A stretch of DNA of 64,000 bases from Hymenobacter metallilatus. Its GTDB lineage: Bacteria > Bacteroidota > Bacteroidia > Cytophagales > Hymenobacteraceae. Below the pieces are notes generated by a model, which saw only the letters and a program-made list of their open reading frames with translations, was not told the DNA's origin and did not search any database. This document shows, piece by piece, positions 31,746 through 40,095 of the stretch; position 1 is the first letter of the stretch; each line of letters opens with the position of its first letter. Location of the stretch: positions 1 through 64,000 of the forward strand of contig NZ_RWIS01000008.1 in assembly GCF_003944705.1 (NCBI RefSeq), read 5' to 3'. The translations under genes and the position numbers were made by a program.

Positions 31746-33674
31746 ATGAATTTGCTATCTGCCGAGAACCTCGGAAAAAATTACGCCGACCGTTGGCTGT
31801 TTAAGGACCTGAACTTTGGCCTGCAACAGGGCCAGCGCGTGGCCTTTGTGGGCATCAATGGCACCGGTAAAACTACCCTCATGAAGGTGCTGGCCGGCAT
31901 TGAGCCGCCCGATACCGGCGAGGTAAGCGTGCGCAAGGGCATCCGGGTAACCTACCTGGGCCAGAACCCCGACTTTGATGAAACGCTGACGGTGGAGGAA
32001 ACCATCTTCGCCAGCCAGAACGATACGCTCAAAGCCATCAAGGAATACGAGCACGTGGTAAACGACCCCAACCACGACCCCGACGACCTGCAGCGCGTGA
32101 TGGAGCGCATGGATGCCCTCAGCGCCTGGGACTACGAGGCGCAGGTGCAGCAGATTCTGGGCCGGCTGGGCATTCTGGGCGAGCTGCTGAACCGCAATAT
32201 CCGCATGCTCTCGGGCGGGCAGCGCAAGCGCGTGGCCCTGGCCCGCGTGCTCATTGAGGAGCCCGACGTGCTGCTGCTGGACGAACCCACCAACCACCTG
32301 GACCTGGCCACCATTGAGTGGCTGGAGAACCGCCTGTCGTCGCCGAACCTGACGCTGCTCATGGTAACCCACGACCGATATTTCCTGGACAAGGTGGCCA
32401 ACGAAATTGTGGAGCTGGACAAGGGCCAGATGTACCGCTACCAGGGCAACTACGCCTACTTCGTGGAGAAGAAGGCCGACCGGGAAATGCGCGAAGCCAC
32501 CGAGGTGGAAAAGGCCCGCCAGCTGTTCAAGAAGGAGCTGGAGTGGATGCGCCGTATGCCCCAGGCCCGCGGCACCAAGCAGAAAGCCCGCATCGACGCC
32601 TTCTACGTGACCAAGGAGAAGGCCAGCACCAACCTGAGCAAGCAGCAGGTGGAGCTGAGCGTGAAAACCACCCGCCAGGGCGGCAAAATCATCGAAGCCA
32701 GTCACCTCAACAAGCGCTTCGGCGACAACGTGGTGCTGGACGACTTCAGCTACGTATTCAAAAAGAAGGACCGCATCGGGCTGGTGGGCCCCAACGGCGC
32801 GGGCAAAAGCACGCTGCTGAACATGCTCACCGGCAAACTCCAGCCCGACTCGGGCACCGTGGACGTGGGCCAGACCACCGTGTTCGGCTACTACACCCAG
32901 ACGGAGCTGGAATTCGACCCCTCGCAGCGCGTAATTGACATTGTGAAGGAAGTGGCCGAAGTGGTTGAGCTGGCCAACGGCGACGTGCTTACGGCCAGCC
33001 AGTTTCTGAGCCTGTTCCTGTTTCCGCCGGCCCAGCAGTACACGCTGGTCAGCAAGCTGAGCGGGGGCGAGAAGCGCCGGTTGCAGCTGCTGCGGGTGCT
33101 CATCAAGAACCCCAACTTCCTGATTCTCGACGAGCCGACCAATGACCTGGACATCGGTACGCTGAATATCTTGGAGGACTTCCTGCTGCACTTCTCGGGC
33201 TGCCTGCTCATCGTCAGCCACGACCGGTACTTCCTCGACCAGCTGGCCGAGCACCTGTTTGTGCTGGAGCCCGGCGGGCAGGTGCTTAACTTCCCCGGCA
33301 ACTACACCGATTACCGCGAGTACCTGGCCGAGCGGGAAACCGAAGCCGCCCTGGAAGCGGCCGAGAAGGAAGCCAAAGCCGCCCGCGCCGCCGCCAAGGC
33401 CGTAGCCGCCGCGCCGGCTCCGGCCCCGGTAGCTGCCCCTGTGGCGGCGGCCCCGCCCAAGCGCAAAGCCACCTTCGCCGAGAAAAAAGAGTACGAAACC
33501 CTGGAAAAGGAAATCGGGCAGCTGGAAGCTCGCAAAGAAGAGCTGATTGAGAAACTCAATTCCGGCACCGGCTCCCACCAAGAGCTGGCCGACTGGGCCG
33601 CTGAGTTGAAACGCACCGAAACTGCCCTCGACGACAAGGGCCTGCGCTGGCTGGAGCTGGCCGACTTCGTGTAG
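31746..33674 (+). CDS. ABC-F ATPase, Uup-type
   Basis: ABC-F proteins are soluble twin ATPases acting on ribosomes. The 642-residue product has two ABC domains: Walker A GINGTGKTT near 36, LSGGQRKR near 154 and DEPTNHLDL near 178, then GPNGAGKST near 348, LSGGEKRR near 437 and DEPTNDLDI near 461. The linker between is basic and helical. A long Ala/Pro-rich spacer (about 545-575) leads to a C-terminal coiled coil (EKEIGQLEARKEELIEKL), which is the mark of Uup rather than EttA. No antibiotic-resistance features stand out. The start follows the promoter by only 4 nt. Confidence 0.93.
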   Translation: MNLLSAENLGKNYADRWLFKDLNFGLQQGQRVAFVGINGTGKTTLMKVLAGIEPPDTGEVSVRKGIRVTYLGQNPDFDETLTVEETIFASQNDTLKAIKEYEHVVNDPNHDPDDLQRVMERMDALSAWDYEAQVQQILGRLGILGELLNRNIRMLSGGQRKRVALARVLIEEPDVLLLDEPTNHLDLATIEWLENRLSSPNLTLLMVTHDRYFLDKVANEIVELDKGQMYRYQGNYAYFVEKKADREMREATEVEKARQLFKKELEWMRRMPQARGTKQKARIDAFYVTKEKASTNLSKQQVELSVKTTRQGGKIIEASHLNKRFGDNVVLDDFSYVFKKKDRIGLVGPNGAGKSTLLNMLTGKLQPDSGTVDVGQTTVFGYYTQTELEFDPSQRVIDIVKEVAEVVELANGDVLTASQFLSLFLFPPAQQYTLVSKLSGGEKRRLQLLRVLIKNPNFLILDEPTNDLDIGTLNILEDFLLHFSGCLLIVSHDRYFLDQLAEHLFVLEPGGQVLNFPGNYTDYREYLAERETEAALEAAEKEAKAARAAAKAVAAAPAPAPVAAPVAAAPPKRKATFAEKKEYETLEKEIGQLEARKEELIEKLNSGTGSHQELADWAAELKRTETALDDKGLRWLELADFV

Positions 33675-33719
33675 CCGCTGGTGGGCCGCTAAAACCAATT
33701 GGTGCCGACTTTGTAATTT

Positions 33720-33753
33720 ACCCAGCCTCTGCCAAGGGGCTGGGTATTTTTTT
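33720..33753 (+). terminator. Terminator after the ABC-F gene
   Basis: An 8-bp stem (acccagcc with ggctgggt, 33720-33727 and 33738-33745) is followed by atttttttt. Confidence 0.8.
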
Positions 33754-33775
33754 CATCACTCTCCTTCCCACACCA

Positions 33776-34300
33776 ATGAAAAATCTTCGTCTTTTCCGCG
33801 TGCTACTGCTGTTGCTGGTTGGTATTCTTTGGGCCGGCCACAGTCAGGCCCAGGATGCCCCCAAAGAAAAGCCCAGCCCAGCCGCTACGGCCACCGGCAA
33901 AATCGGCAAAGCCACCGTAACAGTAGCCTACAGCAGCCCCGCCGTGAAGGGCCGCGCCATTTGGGGTGGGCTGGTTCCGTACGGCCAGGTGTGGCGGGCC
34001 GGTGCCAACGAAGCCACCACTTTCACCACCGACCAACCCCTGATGGTAGAAGGCAAAGCCCTGCCCGCCGGTACCTACGCGCTGTTTGTCATCCCAACGG
34101 AGAAACAATGGACGGTTATCTTCAACAAAACGGCCAAGCAGTGGGGCGCTTTCAAGTACGATGAAAAGCAGGACGCCCTCCGCGTAACGACCACCCCGCG
34201 CAAAGCCCCCAGCATGGCCGAGCGGCTGGTGTATGAGGTAACGCCCCAGGGCCTGATTCTGCGCTGGGAAAACCAGGAAGTGCTGGTTGCGCTGAAATAG
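33776..34300 (+). CDS. DUF2911 secreted protein
   Basis: The 174-residue product has a signal peptide (LLLLLVGILWAGHSQA) and a single DUF2911 domain, recognised by YSSPAVKGRAIWGGLVPYG, VWRAGANEATTFTTD and LPAGTYALFVIP. This family is common and abundant in Bacteroidota and has no known function. It is probably periplasmic or secreted. The gene stands alone between terminators. Confidence 0.9.
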   Translation: MKNLRLFRVLLLLLVGILWAGHSQAQDAPKEKPSPAATATGKIGKATVTVAYSSPAVKGRAIWGGLVPYGQVWRAGANEATTFTTDQPLMVEGKALPAGTYALFVIPTEKQWTVIFNKTAKQWGAFKYDEKQDALRVTTTPRKAPSMAERLVYEVTPQGLILRWENQEVLVALK

Positions 34301-34318
34301 CACTTGCGCTTTACTTCC

Positions 34319-34354
34319 AGAAAAAGCCAGCGGAAGCATCCGCTGGCTTTTTCT
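34319..34354. terminator. Bidirectional terminator
   Basis: A 16-bp stem (34319-34334 with 34339-34354) has A5 on one side and T5 on the other. It serves the DUF2911 gene and the convergent lipoprotein gene. Confidence 0.93.
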
Positions 34355-34357
34355 GTG

Positions 34358-35176
34358 TTAACGAGGTTCTGTTTGCGCTACAGCGGCAGGAGCAGGCTGG
34401 TATTGCCGGGTGCCCCGCAACGCTTGGTTGAAGATGAACTGCACCGGCCGCTCATCGAAGAACACCACTAGGCGTAGCTTCCGCGCCACATCCAGGCGCG
34501 GAAAGAACACCTGCCCGCGCAAACCTTGGCCGGGAGCCAGCGTGTTCTTGCGTAGCACTACGGCTTCCAGCGCTGTGGTCTGCGAGTACAGCTGCTGTGC
34601 CTGGTCGGCGTGGTCGAGGCGTTGGTTATCGAAAAAGGCCTGGTTATCCTGGTGGCGGGCTTCGCGCTCCGCAACTTGCTGGTCGGTTTCCTTTTTCTTG
34701 ATGCTGGACACGTCTTCGGCTAAGTCGGTCACGGTGGTCAGGATTTCAAACCAGCTCACGTTAGTGGCTTTGCGCTCCTGCTCCTTCAATCTGGCCTGTA
34801 GCTGAACCAGCCGCACTTCCGGGTCGGCGGCTAAGCGGCGGCCCGCGAAATACTGGGTTGGTACGCGGGTGCTGTCGGCCAGGGTATCGGGCACAGCCAT
34901 GTAGTAGAACGTTTCGGGCGCAATGAGAATGGGCTTATCAGAGTAGTTCAGGTAGGCCACCTCAAATACCAGTTCGTTATCGTCGGCTCGAAGGAAGCCT
35001 GCGCGCACGTACACACTATCGGGGTGGCTGACTACGCTGGTGGGGTGCCCGTTCACCCAGGGACCATTGGAATTAGCTGGCTCCACGGCCAGGAAGGTGC
35101 TGGCCCCGCAGGCGGATAAGAGCAGGGCCAGCCCTCCGGCTGATAGCATAGAAAACAGACGGGTAGCAGTAAGCAT
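34358..35176 (-). CDS. Uncharacterised lipoprotein with central coiled coil
   Basis: The 272-residue product has a lipoprotein signal (LALLLSAC, Cys at about 23). A beta-rich N-terminal domain (about 40-110, VFEVAYLNYSDKPILIAP) suggests an immunoglobulin-like fold. A long charged helix (about 120-200; LQARLKEQERKATN and REARHQDNQAFFDN) is likely coiled coil. A C-terminal beta region (LRLVVFFDERPVQFIFN) follows. The overall layout resembles lipoproteins of unknown function in Bacteroidota; no catalytic motif is seen. Confidence 0.7.
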   Translation of the reverse strand: MLTATRLFSMLSAGGLALLLSACGASTFLAVEPANSNGPWVNGHPTSVVSHPDSVYVRAGFLRADDNELVFEVAYLNYSDKPILIAPETFYYMAVPDTLADSTRVPTQYFAGRRLAADPEVRLVQLQARLKEQERKATNVSWFEILTTVTDLAEDVSSIKKKETDQQVAEREARHQDNQAFFDNQRLDHADQAQQLYSQTTALEAVVLRKNTLAPGQGLRGQVFFPRLDVARKLRLVVFFDERPVQFIFNQALRGTRQYQPAPAAVAQTEPR

Positions 35177-35206
35177 CGGCGTTAAATAAAAGAATCAGAC
35201 TGTAAC

Positions 35207-35238
35207 AAAAACGGCCGGACCAGCAGGTGGTCCGGCCG
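35207..35238 (-). terminator. Terminator of the DUF952 gene
   Basis: An 11-bp stem (35212-35222 with 35228-35238) is followed by TTTTTGTT on the minus strand. Confidence 0.85.
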
Positions 35239-35274
35239 CTGATAGCGCCGTTGCAAGAATAGTTCCAGTTTTGT

Positions 35275-35622
35275 CTAATTTATTTCAACGGGCAGGTGGG
35301 CTGCACCATCGTGGGCCACCGGAAACGGCCAGAAGCGCCGCACCGCCGCCAGCGGAATACGCCCGAATACGTGCGGGAAATACGCCTGGCGTCGCTCGGC
35401 CCACTCCCGCTCCACCCGAATGCCTGCCGCTTCCAGCGCGGCTTCATCCACTTCCAGCAGCACTGCCCCGGGGCTGGCACGGTAGTACAGTCGGGCCGTT
35501 TCCAGCACCTGCCCTGGCTCGGAAGCATGAATGAAGCCCTCGGCCGCTAAATCGGCGCTTTCAAAAAAGCCGGTTTCCTGCGCCCGATGCCAGTCGGCGG
35601 GCTGTGCAATGCGGTAGAGCAT
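35275..35622 (-). CDS. DUF952 family protein
   Basis: The 115-residue product has the DUF952 pattern: LYRIAQPADWHRAQETG at the start, GFIHASEPGQVLETA, VLLEVDEAAL, and FPHVFGRIPLAAV near the end. The family is widespread and related in fold to mono-ADP-ribosyltransferase-like proteins by distant comparison, but its activity is not established. It is cytoplasmic and monocistronic with its own terminator. The hairpin repeat at 35631-35726 lies directly upstream of its start codon. Confidence 0.85.
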   Translation of the reverse strand: MLYRIAQPADWHRAQETGFFESADLAAEGFIHASEPGQVLETARLYYRASPGAVLLEVDEAALEAAGIRVEREWAERRQAYFPHVFGRIPLAAVRRFWPFPVAHDGAAHLPVEIN

Positions 35623-35630
35623 GGAGAGTT

Positions 35631-35726
35631 GAGTGTTGAATGATGAGTTATGAATGATGAATTAGCCGTTCAGACAGCCTACCAGCTTATGTAAGCTGAA
35701 AATTCATCATTCATAATTCAACACTC
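35631..35726. repeat. Heptad inverted repeat whose arms differ by one unit
   Basis: The left arm (35631-35663) contains the units tgatgag, ttatgaa and tgatgaa after gagtgttgaa. The right arm (35701-35726) is its reverse complement except that one heptad (tgatgag) is absent. The sequence after the left arm (ttagccgttca) resembles the same position of the repeat at 136-229 (ttggccgttca). Confidence 0.88.
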
Positions 35727-35739
35727 AGCTTTCAAAAAT

Positions 35740-36126
35740 TTAGGCTTTCCACACTTCCTGCTGCACCGTTTTACCTACCGTGATGAGTAGGCGCGTGGGG
35801 TTGGGCACCAGCGTGAGGCGGGCCTCTTTGCCCGAGTACTTTTCGGAGTCAATCCAGACGCCTTCCTTGGGCGTGGGCGTGCCGCTGGTGTTGGCCGGCA
35901 GGTAGGCCGTGGGCAGCAGCACGTCGGTGTCGGAGCCCAGGTCGTTGTGTACTTTTTCCAGGGCAGCTTCCAGGAAAGCGCCGTATTCGTCGTTGAAATC
36001 GTCCTCGAGGTCGTGTAGCTCTTCCTCTACGTCGTCGTAGCGGGCATCGTCATAGGTGAGCTTGTGCAGCTCGGCTTTCTTCTCGATGAGGGCCACCAGG
36101 GCGCGGTTCAGCTCTTCCGAATTCAT
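35740..36126 (-). CDS. Acidic hypothetical protein
   Basis: The 128-residue product is strongly acidic and helical in its first half (YDDVEEELHDLEDDFNDEYG), then beta-rich (EARLTLVPNPTRLLITVGK). It has no signal or membrane segment, and no family was recognised. The coding signal is clear and the upstream minus strand has CACCTTTG about 30 nt from the start, seven of eight matches to the -7 box. Confidence 0.7.
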   Translation of the reverse strand: MNSEELNRALVALIEKKAELHKLTYDDARYDDVEEELHDLEDDFNDEYGAFLEAALEKVHNDLGSDTDVLLPTAYLPANTSGTPTPKEGVWIDSEKYSGKEARLTLVPNPTRLLITVGKTVQQEVWKA

Positions 36127-36327
36127 ACTAGGTAAGGTAGTAGGTGAAGGTGCAAAGGTGGGGAGGAATCAGCAGTTTCCCGCGCTTCCGGCCCCGGCCT
36201 ACATACGTTTCCGCGCGGGTTTAGGCTTGCCTTTCCTGAATCGTTGACCTTCAACGGGAATCATTTAGACCAAACCAGTATTTTTACCCCAACCAACACT
36301 TCCACCCGCCACCCAAGCTGTTTCTCT

Positions 36328-37461
36328 ATGGAAACCATGACCTCACCGGCCGTGCAGGCCCACCCCGCCCACGACTTCCTGCCCCTCAACGGCACTGATT
36401 ATCTGGAGTTTTACGTGGGCAATGCCAAGCAGTCGGCCTACTTTTATCAGGCCGCCTTTGGCTTTGAGCTGGTGGCCTACGCCGGCCCCGAAACCGGCCA
36501 GCGCGACCGGGCCAGCTACGTGCTGCAGCAGAACAAAATCCGGCTGGTGCTCACCACTTCCCTCCTGCCCGACTCCGACATCACCCGCCACGTGGCCCAG
36601 CACGGCGACGGCGTGAAGGTAATGGCCCTGTGGGTGGACGACGCCCGTAAATCCTTCGAGGAAACCACCAAGCGCGGTGCCAGGCCCGCCTTTGAGCCCT
36701 ACACCGTATCGGATGAGCACGGCGAGGTAACTATGGCCGGCATTTACACCTACGGCGAAACCATCCACACTTTCGTGGAGCGCAGCAAGTACAACGGGCC
36801 TTTCCTGCCCGGCTTCGTGGCTAAAACCAGCGGCATTCCGCAGGGTGCTCCCGTGGGCCTGCAGTACGTGGACCACTGCGTGGGTAACGTGGGCTGGGGC
36901 GAAATGAACCAGTGGGTGAAGTTTTACGAGGACGTAATGGGCTTCAAGCTGCTCATCACCTTCGACGACGACGACATCAGCACCGAGTATTCGGCCCTGA
37001 TGAGCAAAGTAGTCAGCAACGGCAACGGCTACGTAAAATTCCCCATCAATGAGCCCGCCGAAGGCAAGAAAAAGAGCCAGATTGAGGAGTACCTCGACTT
37101 CTACCACGGTGCCGGCGTACAGCACATGGCCCTGCTCACCCACGACATTCGGGCAACCGTAACGGAGCTGCGCCGCCGCGGCGTGGAGTTCCTGCAGGTG
37201 CCCAACACCTACTATGAGGACCTGCTGGACCGCGTGGGCCAAATCGACGAGGACCTGGACAGCATCCGTGACCTGAACCTGCTGGTGGACCGGGACGAGG
37301 AAGGCTACCTGCTGCAAATCTTCACCAAGCCCGTGGAGGACCGCCCCACCGTGTTTTACGAAATCATCCAGCGCAAAGGAGCCAAGTCGTTCGGCAAAGG
37401 CAACTTCAAGGCTCTGTTCGAAGCCATTGAGCGGGAGCAGGCTTTGCGCGGCAATCTGTAA
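36328..37461 (+). CDS. hppD: 4-hydroxyphenylpyruvate dioxygenase
   Basis: HppD turns 4-hydroxyphenylpyruvate into homogentisate with Fe(II) and O2, in tyrosine breakdown. The 377-residue product has two glyoxalase-type domains. The catalytic C-terminal half has the iron ligand histidines in VDHCVGNV and QHMALLTHDI and a glutamate in the YEIIQRKGAKSFGKGNF segment, whose final Gly-Asn-Phe is a family mark. Length is typical. The ATG at 36328 is preferred; an upstream open frame is not family-like. No other homogentisate-pathway gene is in the window. Confidence 0.95.
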   Translation: METMTSPAVQAHPAHDFLPLNGTDYLEFYVGNAKQSAYFYQAAFGFELVAYAGPETGQRDRASYVLQQNKIRLVLTTSLLPDSDITRHVAQHGDGVKVMALWVDDARKSFEETTKRGARPAFEPYTVSDEHGEVTMAGIYTYGETIHTFVERSKYNGPFLPGFVAKTSGIPQGAPVGLQYVDHCVGNVGWGEMNQWVKFYEDVMGFKLLITFDDDDISTEYSALMSKVVSNGNGYVKFPINEPAEGKKKSQIEEYLDFYHGAGVQHMALLTHDIRATVTELRRRGVEFLQVPNTYYEDLLDRVGQIDEDLDSIRDLNLLVDRDEEGYLLQIFTKPVEDRPTVFYEIIQRKGAKSFGKGNFKALFEAIEREQALRGNL

Positions 37462-37476
37462 GCAGAATTTTAAAGT

Positions 37477-37609
37477 CTAGTTCCCCTCCTTGGAAAGGAG
37501 GGGCCAGGGGTGGTTGATGAACGGCAGAACAAGTTTTAGAGCTAGTTCTAATCATCGTTCAGCAATAATCAACCACCCCTAGCCCCTCCTTTCCAAGGAG
37601 GGGAACTAG
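37477..37609. repeat. 42-bp inverted repeat between hppD and a phosphomutase gene
   Basis: Arms at 37477-37518 and 37568-37609 match at 41 of 42 positions in reverse complement. Each arm also contains a small internal palindrome (cctccttggaaaggagg). The Gly-rich word cccctcc... ggggtgg resembles repeats widely scattered in Bacteroidota genomes. The space between the arms is 49 nt with no feature. Confidence 0.92.
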
Positions 37610-37718
37610 CTTTTAGCTTTACCCTAACTACTCGTTGCGTCCTCGCAATGACGGGAAAACCTCTTTTCTTTACTCCCGTTCTCTGAACTCCTCTTTATCC
37701 CCCCAAAAGCACTTTCGT

Positions 37719-39455
37719 ATGGCCCTCACGCCCGAAATCCACGCCAAAATCAACAACTGGCTCACGCCCAGCTACGACCATCAAACGCAAGCCGAAATCC
37801 GCGAGCTGCTGGCCGCTAATCAGGATGATTTCCTGTCGGATGCGTTTTACCGGAATCTGGAATTTGGCACGGGTGGGCTGCGCGGCATCATGGGGGCGGG
37901 CTCCAACCGGATGAACCGCTACACCCTGGGTATGGCGGCCCAGGGCCTGAGCAACTACCTGGTGCAGTCGTTCCCGGGTCAGGAAATTAAGGTAGCCGTG
38001 GCCCACGACTCGCGCAACAACAGCCGGCTGTTTGCCGAGTTGGTGGCTGGTATTTTTTCGGCCAACGGCATTACGGTGTACTTATTTGAAGCCCTGCGGC
38101 CCACGCCCGAGCTGTCGTTTGCTATCCGCCACCTGGGCTGCCAGAGCGGCTGCGTGGTAACGGCCTCCCACAACCCCAAGGAGTACAACGGCTTCAAAGT
38201 GTACTGGAACGACGGGGCCCAGGTAGTGGCCCCCCACGATAAGAACATTATCCGGGAAGTAGAGGCCATTCAGTCGGTGGCCGACGTGCGGTTTGAGGCC
38301 AACAACTCACGCATTCACCTGATCGGCGAGGAGCTGGATGCGGCCTACCTGGCTCAGGTGAAAGCCTTGAGCATCAACCCTGCTGCTATTCAGCGCCAGC
38401 ACGACCTCAAGATTGTGTACACCCCGCTGCACGGCACCGGCATTACCATGGTGCCCAAGGCCCTGGCGCAGCTGGGCTTCACCAACGTGCACATCGTGGA
38501 GGCCCAGGCCACGCCCGACGGCAACTTTCCCACGGTACAGTCGCCCAACCCCGAGGAGAAAGTAGCCATGCAGATGGCCCTTGACCAGGCTAAAGCCCTC
38601 GACGCGGACCTGGTGCTGGCCACCGACCCCGATTCGGACCGCGTGGGTATTGCCGTGAAAAACAACCATGGCGAGTGGGTGCTGGTAAACGGCAACCAAA
38701 CCGCTGCCCTGCTCACGCACTACCTGCTCTCGGCCCGCAGCCAGGCCGGCAAAACCACCGACCAGGACTTCATCGTGTACACCATCGTTACCAGTGACGT
38801 GCTAGGCGACATTGCCCGCCACCAAGGCGTGAAAGCCTACCAGACGCTGACCGGCTTCAAGTACATTGCCGGCATCATCCGCGACCTGGAAGGCCAGCAG
38901 AACTACATCGGGGGCGGCGAAGAAAGCTACGGCTACATGATTGGCGACTTCGTGCGCGACAAGGACGCTATTTCGGCCTGTGCCCTGCTGGCCGAAATGG
39001 CGGCGGCCGCCAAAGACCAGGGCCGTACCCTGTACCAGGAAATGGTGCAGATGTACTGCACTTACGGCTTTTATAAGGAGCACCTGATTTCGCTCACCAA
39101 AAAAGGCCAGCGTGGGGCCGAGGAAATTCAGGAAATGATGGCCGAGCTACGGGCCAACCCGCCCCGCACCATTGCCGGCCTGCCCGTGGTGGAGCTGCGC
39201 GACTACCATACCGGCCGCATCCGCGACCTGCGCACCAACCTCGAAACTGAAACCGGCCTGGAAAGCTCCAACGTGCTCCAGTTCATTCTGGAAGACGGCA
39301 GCAAAATCTCGGCCCGCCCCAGCGGCACCGAGCCCAAAATCAAGTTCTATTTCAGCGTGCGGCAACCTCTGAAATCCGCCGTGGACTTTGACTTGGCCAA
39401 CAAGCTGGCCGGCGAGAAAATCCAGCGCATCATTGATGATATGCAGCTGAAATAA
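37719..39455 (+). CDS. Phosphoglucomutase/phosphomannomutase-type phosphohexomutase
   Basis: These enzymes move phosphate between C1 and C6 of hexoses. The 578-residue product has GTGGLRGIMG, the active serine in VTASHNPKEYNGFKVYW, the magnesium loop DPDSDRVGIA, a sugar loop GGGEESYGY and the phosphate loop RPSGTEPKIKFYFS. Length fits the long PgcA-like type of Bacteroidota and Bacillus rather than short PMM proteins. Substrate (glucose or mannose) cannot be decided from sequence. The ATG at 37719 starts the family similarity. A terminator follows. Confidence 0.93.
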   Translation: MALTPEIHAKINNWLTPSYDHQTQAEIRELLAANQDDFLSDAFYRNLEFGTGGLRGIMGAGSNRMNRYTLGMAAQGLSNYLVQSFPGQEIKVAVAHDSRNNSRLFAELVAGIFSANGITVYLFEALRPTPELSFAIRHLGCQSGCVVTASHNPKEYNGFKVYWNDGAQVVAPHDKNIIREVEAIQSVADVRFEANNSRIHLIGEELDAAYLAQVKALSINPAAIQRQHDLKIVYTPLHGTGITMVPKALAQLGFTNVHIVEAQATPDGNFPTVQSPNPEEKVAMQMALDQAKALDADLVLATDPDSDRVGIAVKNNHGEWVLVNGNQTAALLTHYLLSARSQAGKTTDQDFIVYTIVTSDVLGDIARHQGVKAYQTLTGFKYIAGIIRDLEGQQNYIGGGEESYGYMIGDFVRDKDAISACALLAEMAAAAKDQGRTLYQEMVQMYCTYGFYKEHLISLTKKGQRGAEEIQEMMAELRANPPRTIAGLPVVELRDYHTGRIRDLRTNLETETGLESSNVLQFILEDGSKISARPSGTEPKIKFYFSVRQPLKSAVDFDLANKLAGEKIQRIIDDMQLK

Positions 39456-39480
39456 GCTACTGTATTCATCAGCAGATGCG

Positions 39481-39518
39481 GAAGCCTGAACTCGCATAGT
39501 TCAGGCTTCTTAGTTTTT
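39481..39518 (+). terminator. Terminator of the phosphohexomutase gene
   Basis: An 11-bp stem (39481-39491 with 39499-39509) is followed by ttagttttt. Confidence 0.85.
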
Positions 39519-39579
39519 AACGCAGACCTTTTTTTGCCTATAACCGGCACAGAGTGCTGTTCCATACCTTGTGGCGGTT

Positions 39580-40095
39580 ATGGCTCACAAGAAACCCGTT
39601 GTTACGCTGGTATTAACCTCTGCCGATTATTTCTCCGCAACACTGCTGCTGGCGGTGGCGGCGCTGTGCCAGTATTACCACGTCACAGTACTGGCCGTGT
39701 TGAGTGGTGTATTGGCGCTGATGTTTGGTGCACATACGCATACCTTATCCGTGGACACCAGCCGCCGCCGCTTCCGGTTGGGTCACCGCCTGCTCGGTTT
39801 TATCTCCGGGCCCTGGCAGCAGCTTCCCCCGGTTCAGCGTGTAGTGATAAAGTACTTCTCGTTTACGTCCGTTTCAACCGGCGACGCTGGTGGCCCAGAA
39901 TACAATATGGGCAACGAGTATACCATTCTGTTGTCGGTTCCGGGTAGCCCGCAGGCAGTTGTTGTAACCAGTGCGCATAACTACTCAAGAGCAGTACGGA
40001 TTGGCTGTTTCCTGGGCCTGGCGCTGGGCATAGAAGTAGTCAGCTTCGACCAGCACAAGCACCAGGAAGTGCTACAGGAGGCAGAACCGTCTTAA
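39580..40095 (+). CDS. Uncharacterised membrane protein with PH-like tail
   Basis: The 171-residue product has two adjacent hydrophobic segments near the N-terminus (about 13-50), then a beta-rich soluble part (LSVDTSRRRFRLGHRLLG, VVIKYFSF, TILLSVPGS) that looks like a bPH-type domain. No family is certain. An in-frame GTG at 39571 could add three residues. The stop overlaps the convergent gene by 4 nt. Confidence 0.65.
   Translation: MAHKKPVVTLVLTSADYFSATLLLAVAALCQYYHVTVLAVLSGVLALMFGAHTHTLSVDTSRRRFRLGHRLLGFISGPWQQLPPVQRVVIKYFSFTSVSTGDAGGPEYNMGNEYTILLSVPGSPQAVVVTSAHNYSRAVRIGCFLGLALGIEVVSFDQHKHQEVLQEAEPS

Noticed and set aside
31755..33698. 647-codon open frame antisense to the ABC-F gene
   Set aside because: It is rich in Leu, Val, Gly, Gln and His, as expected for the reverse of a GC-rich gene, and has no domain. 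The sense strand has complete ABC motifs.
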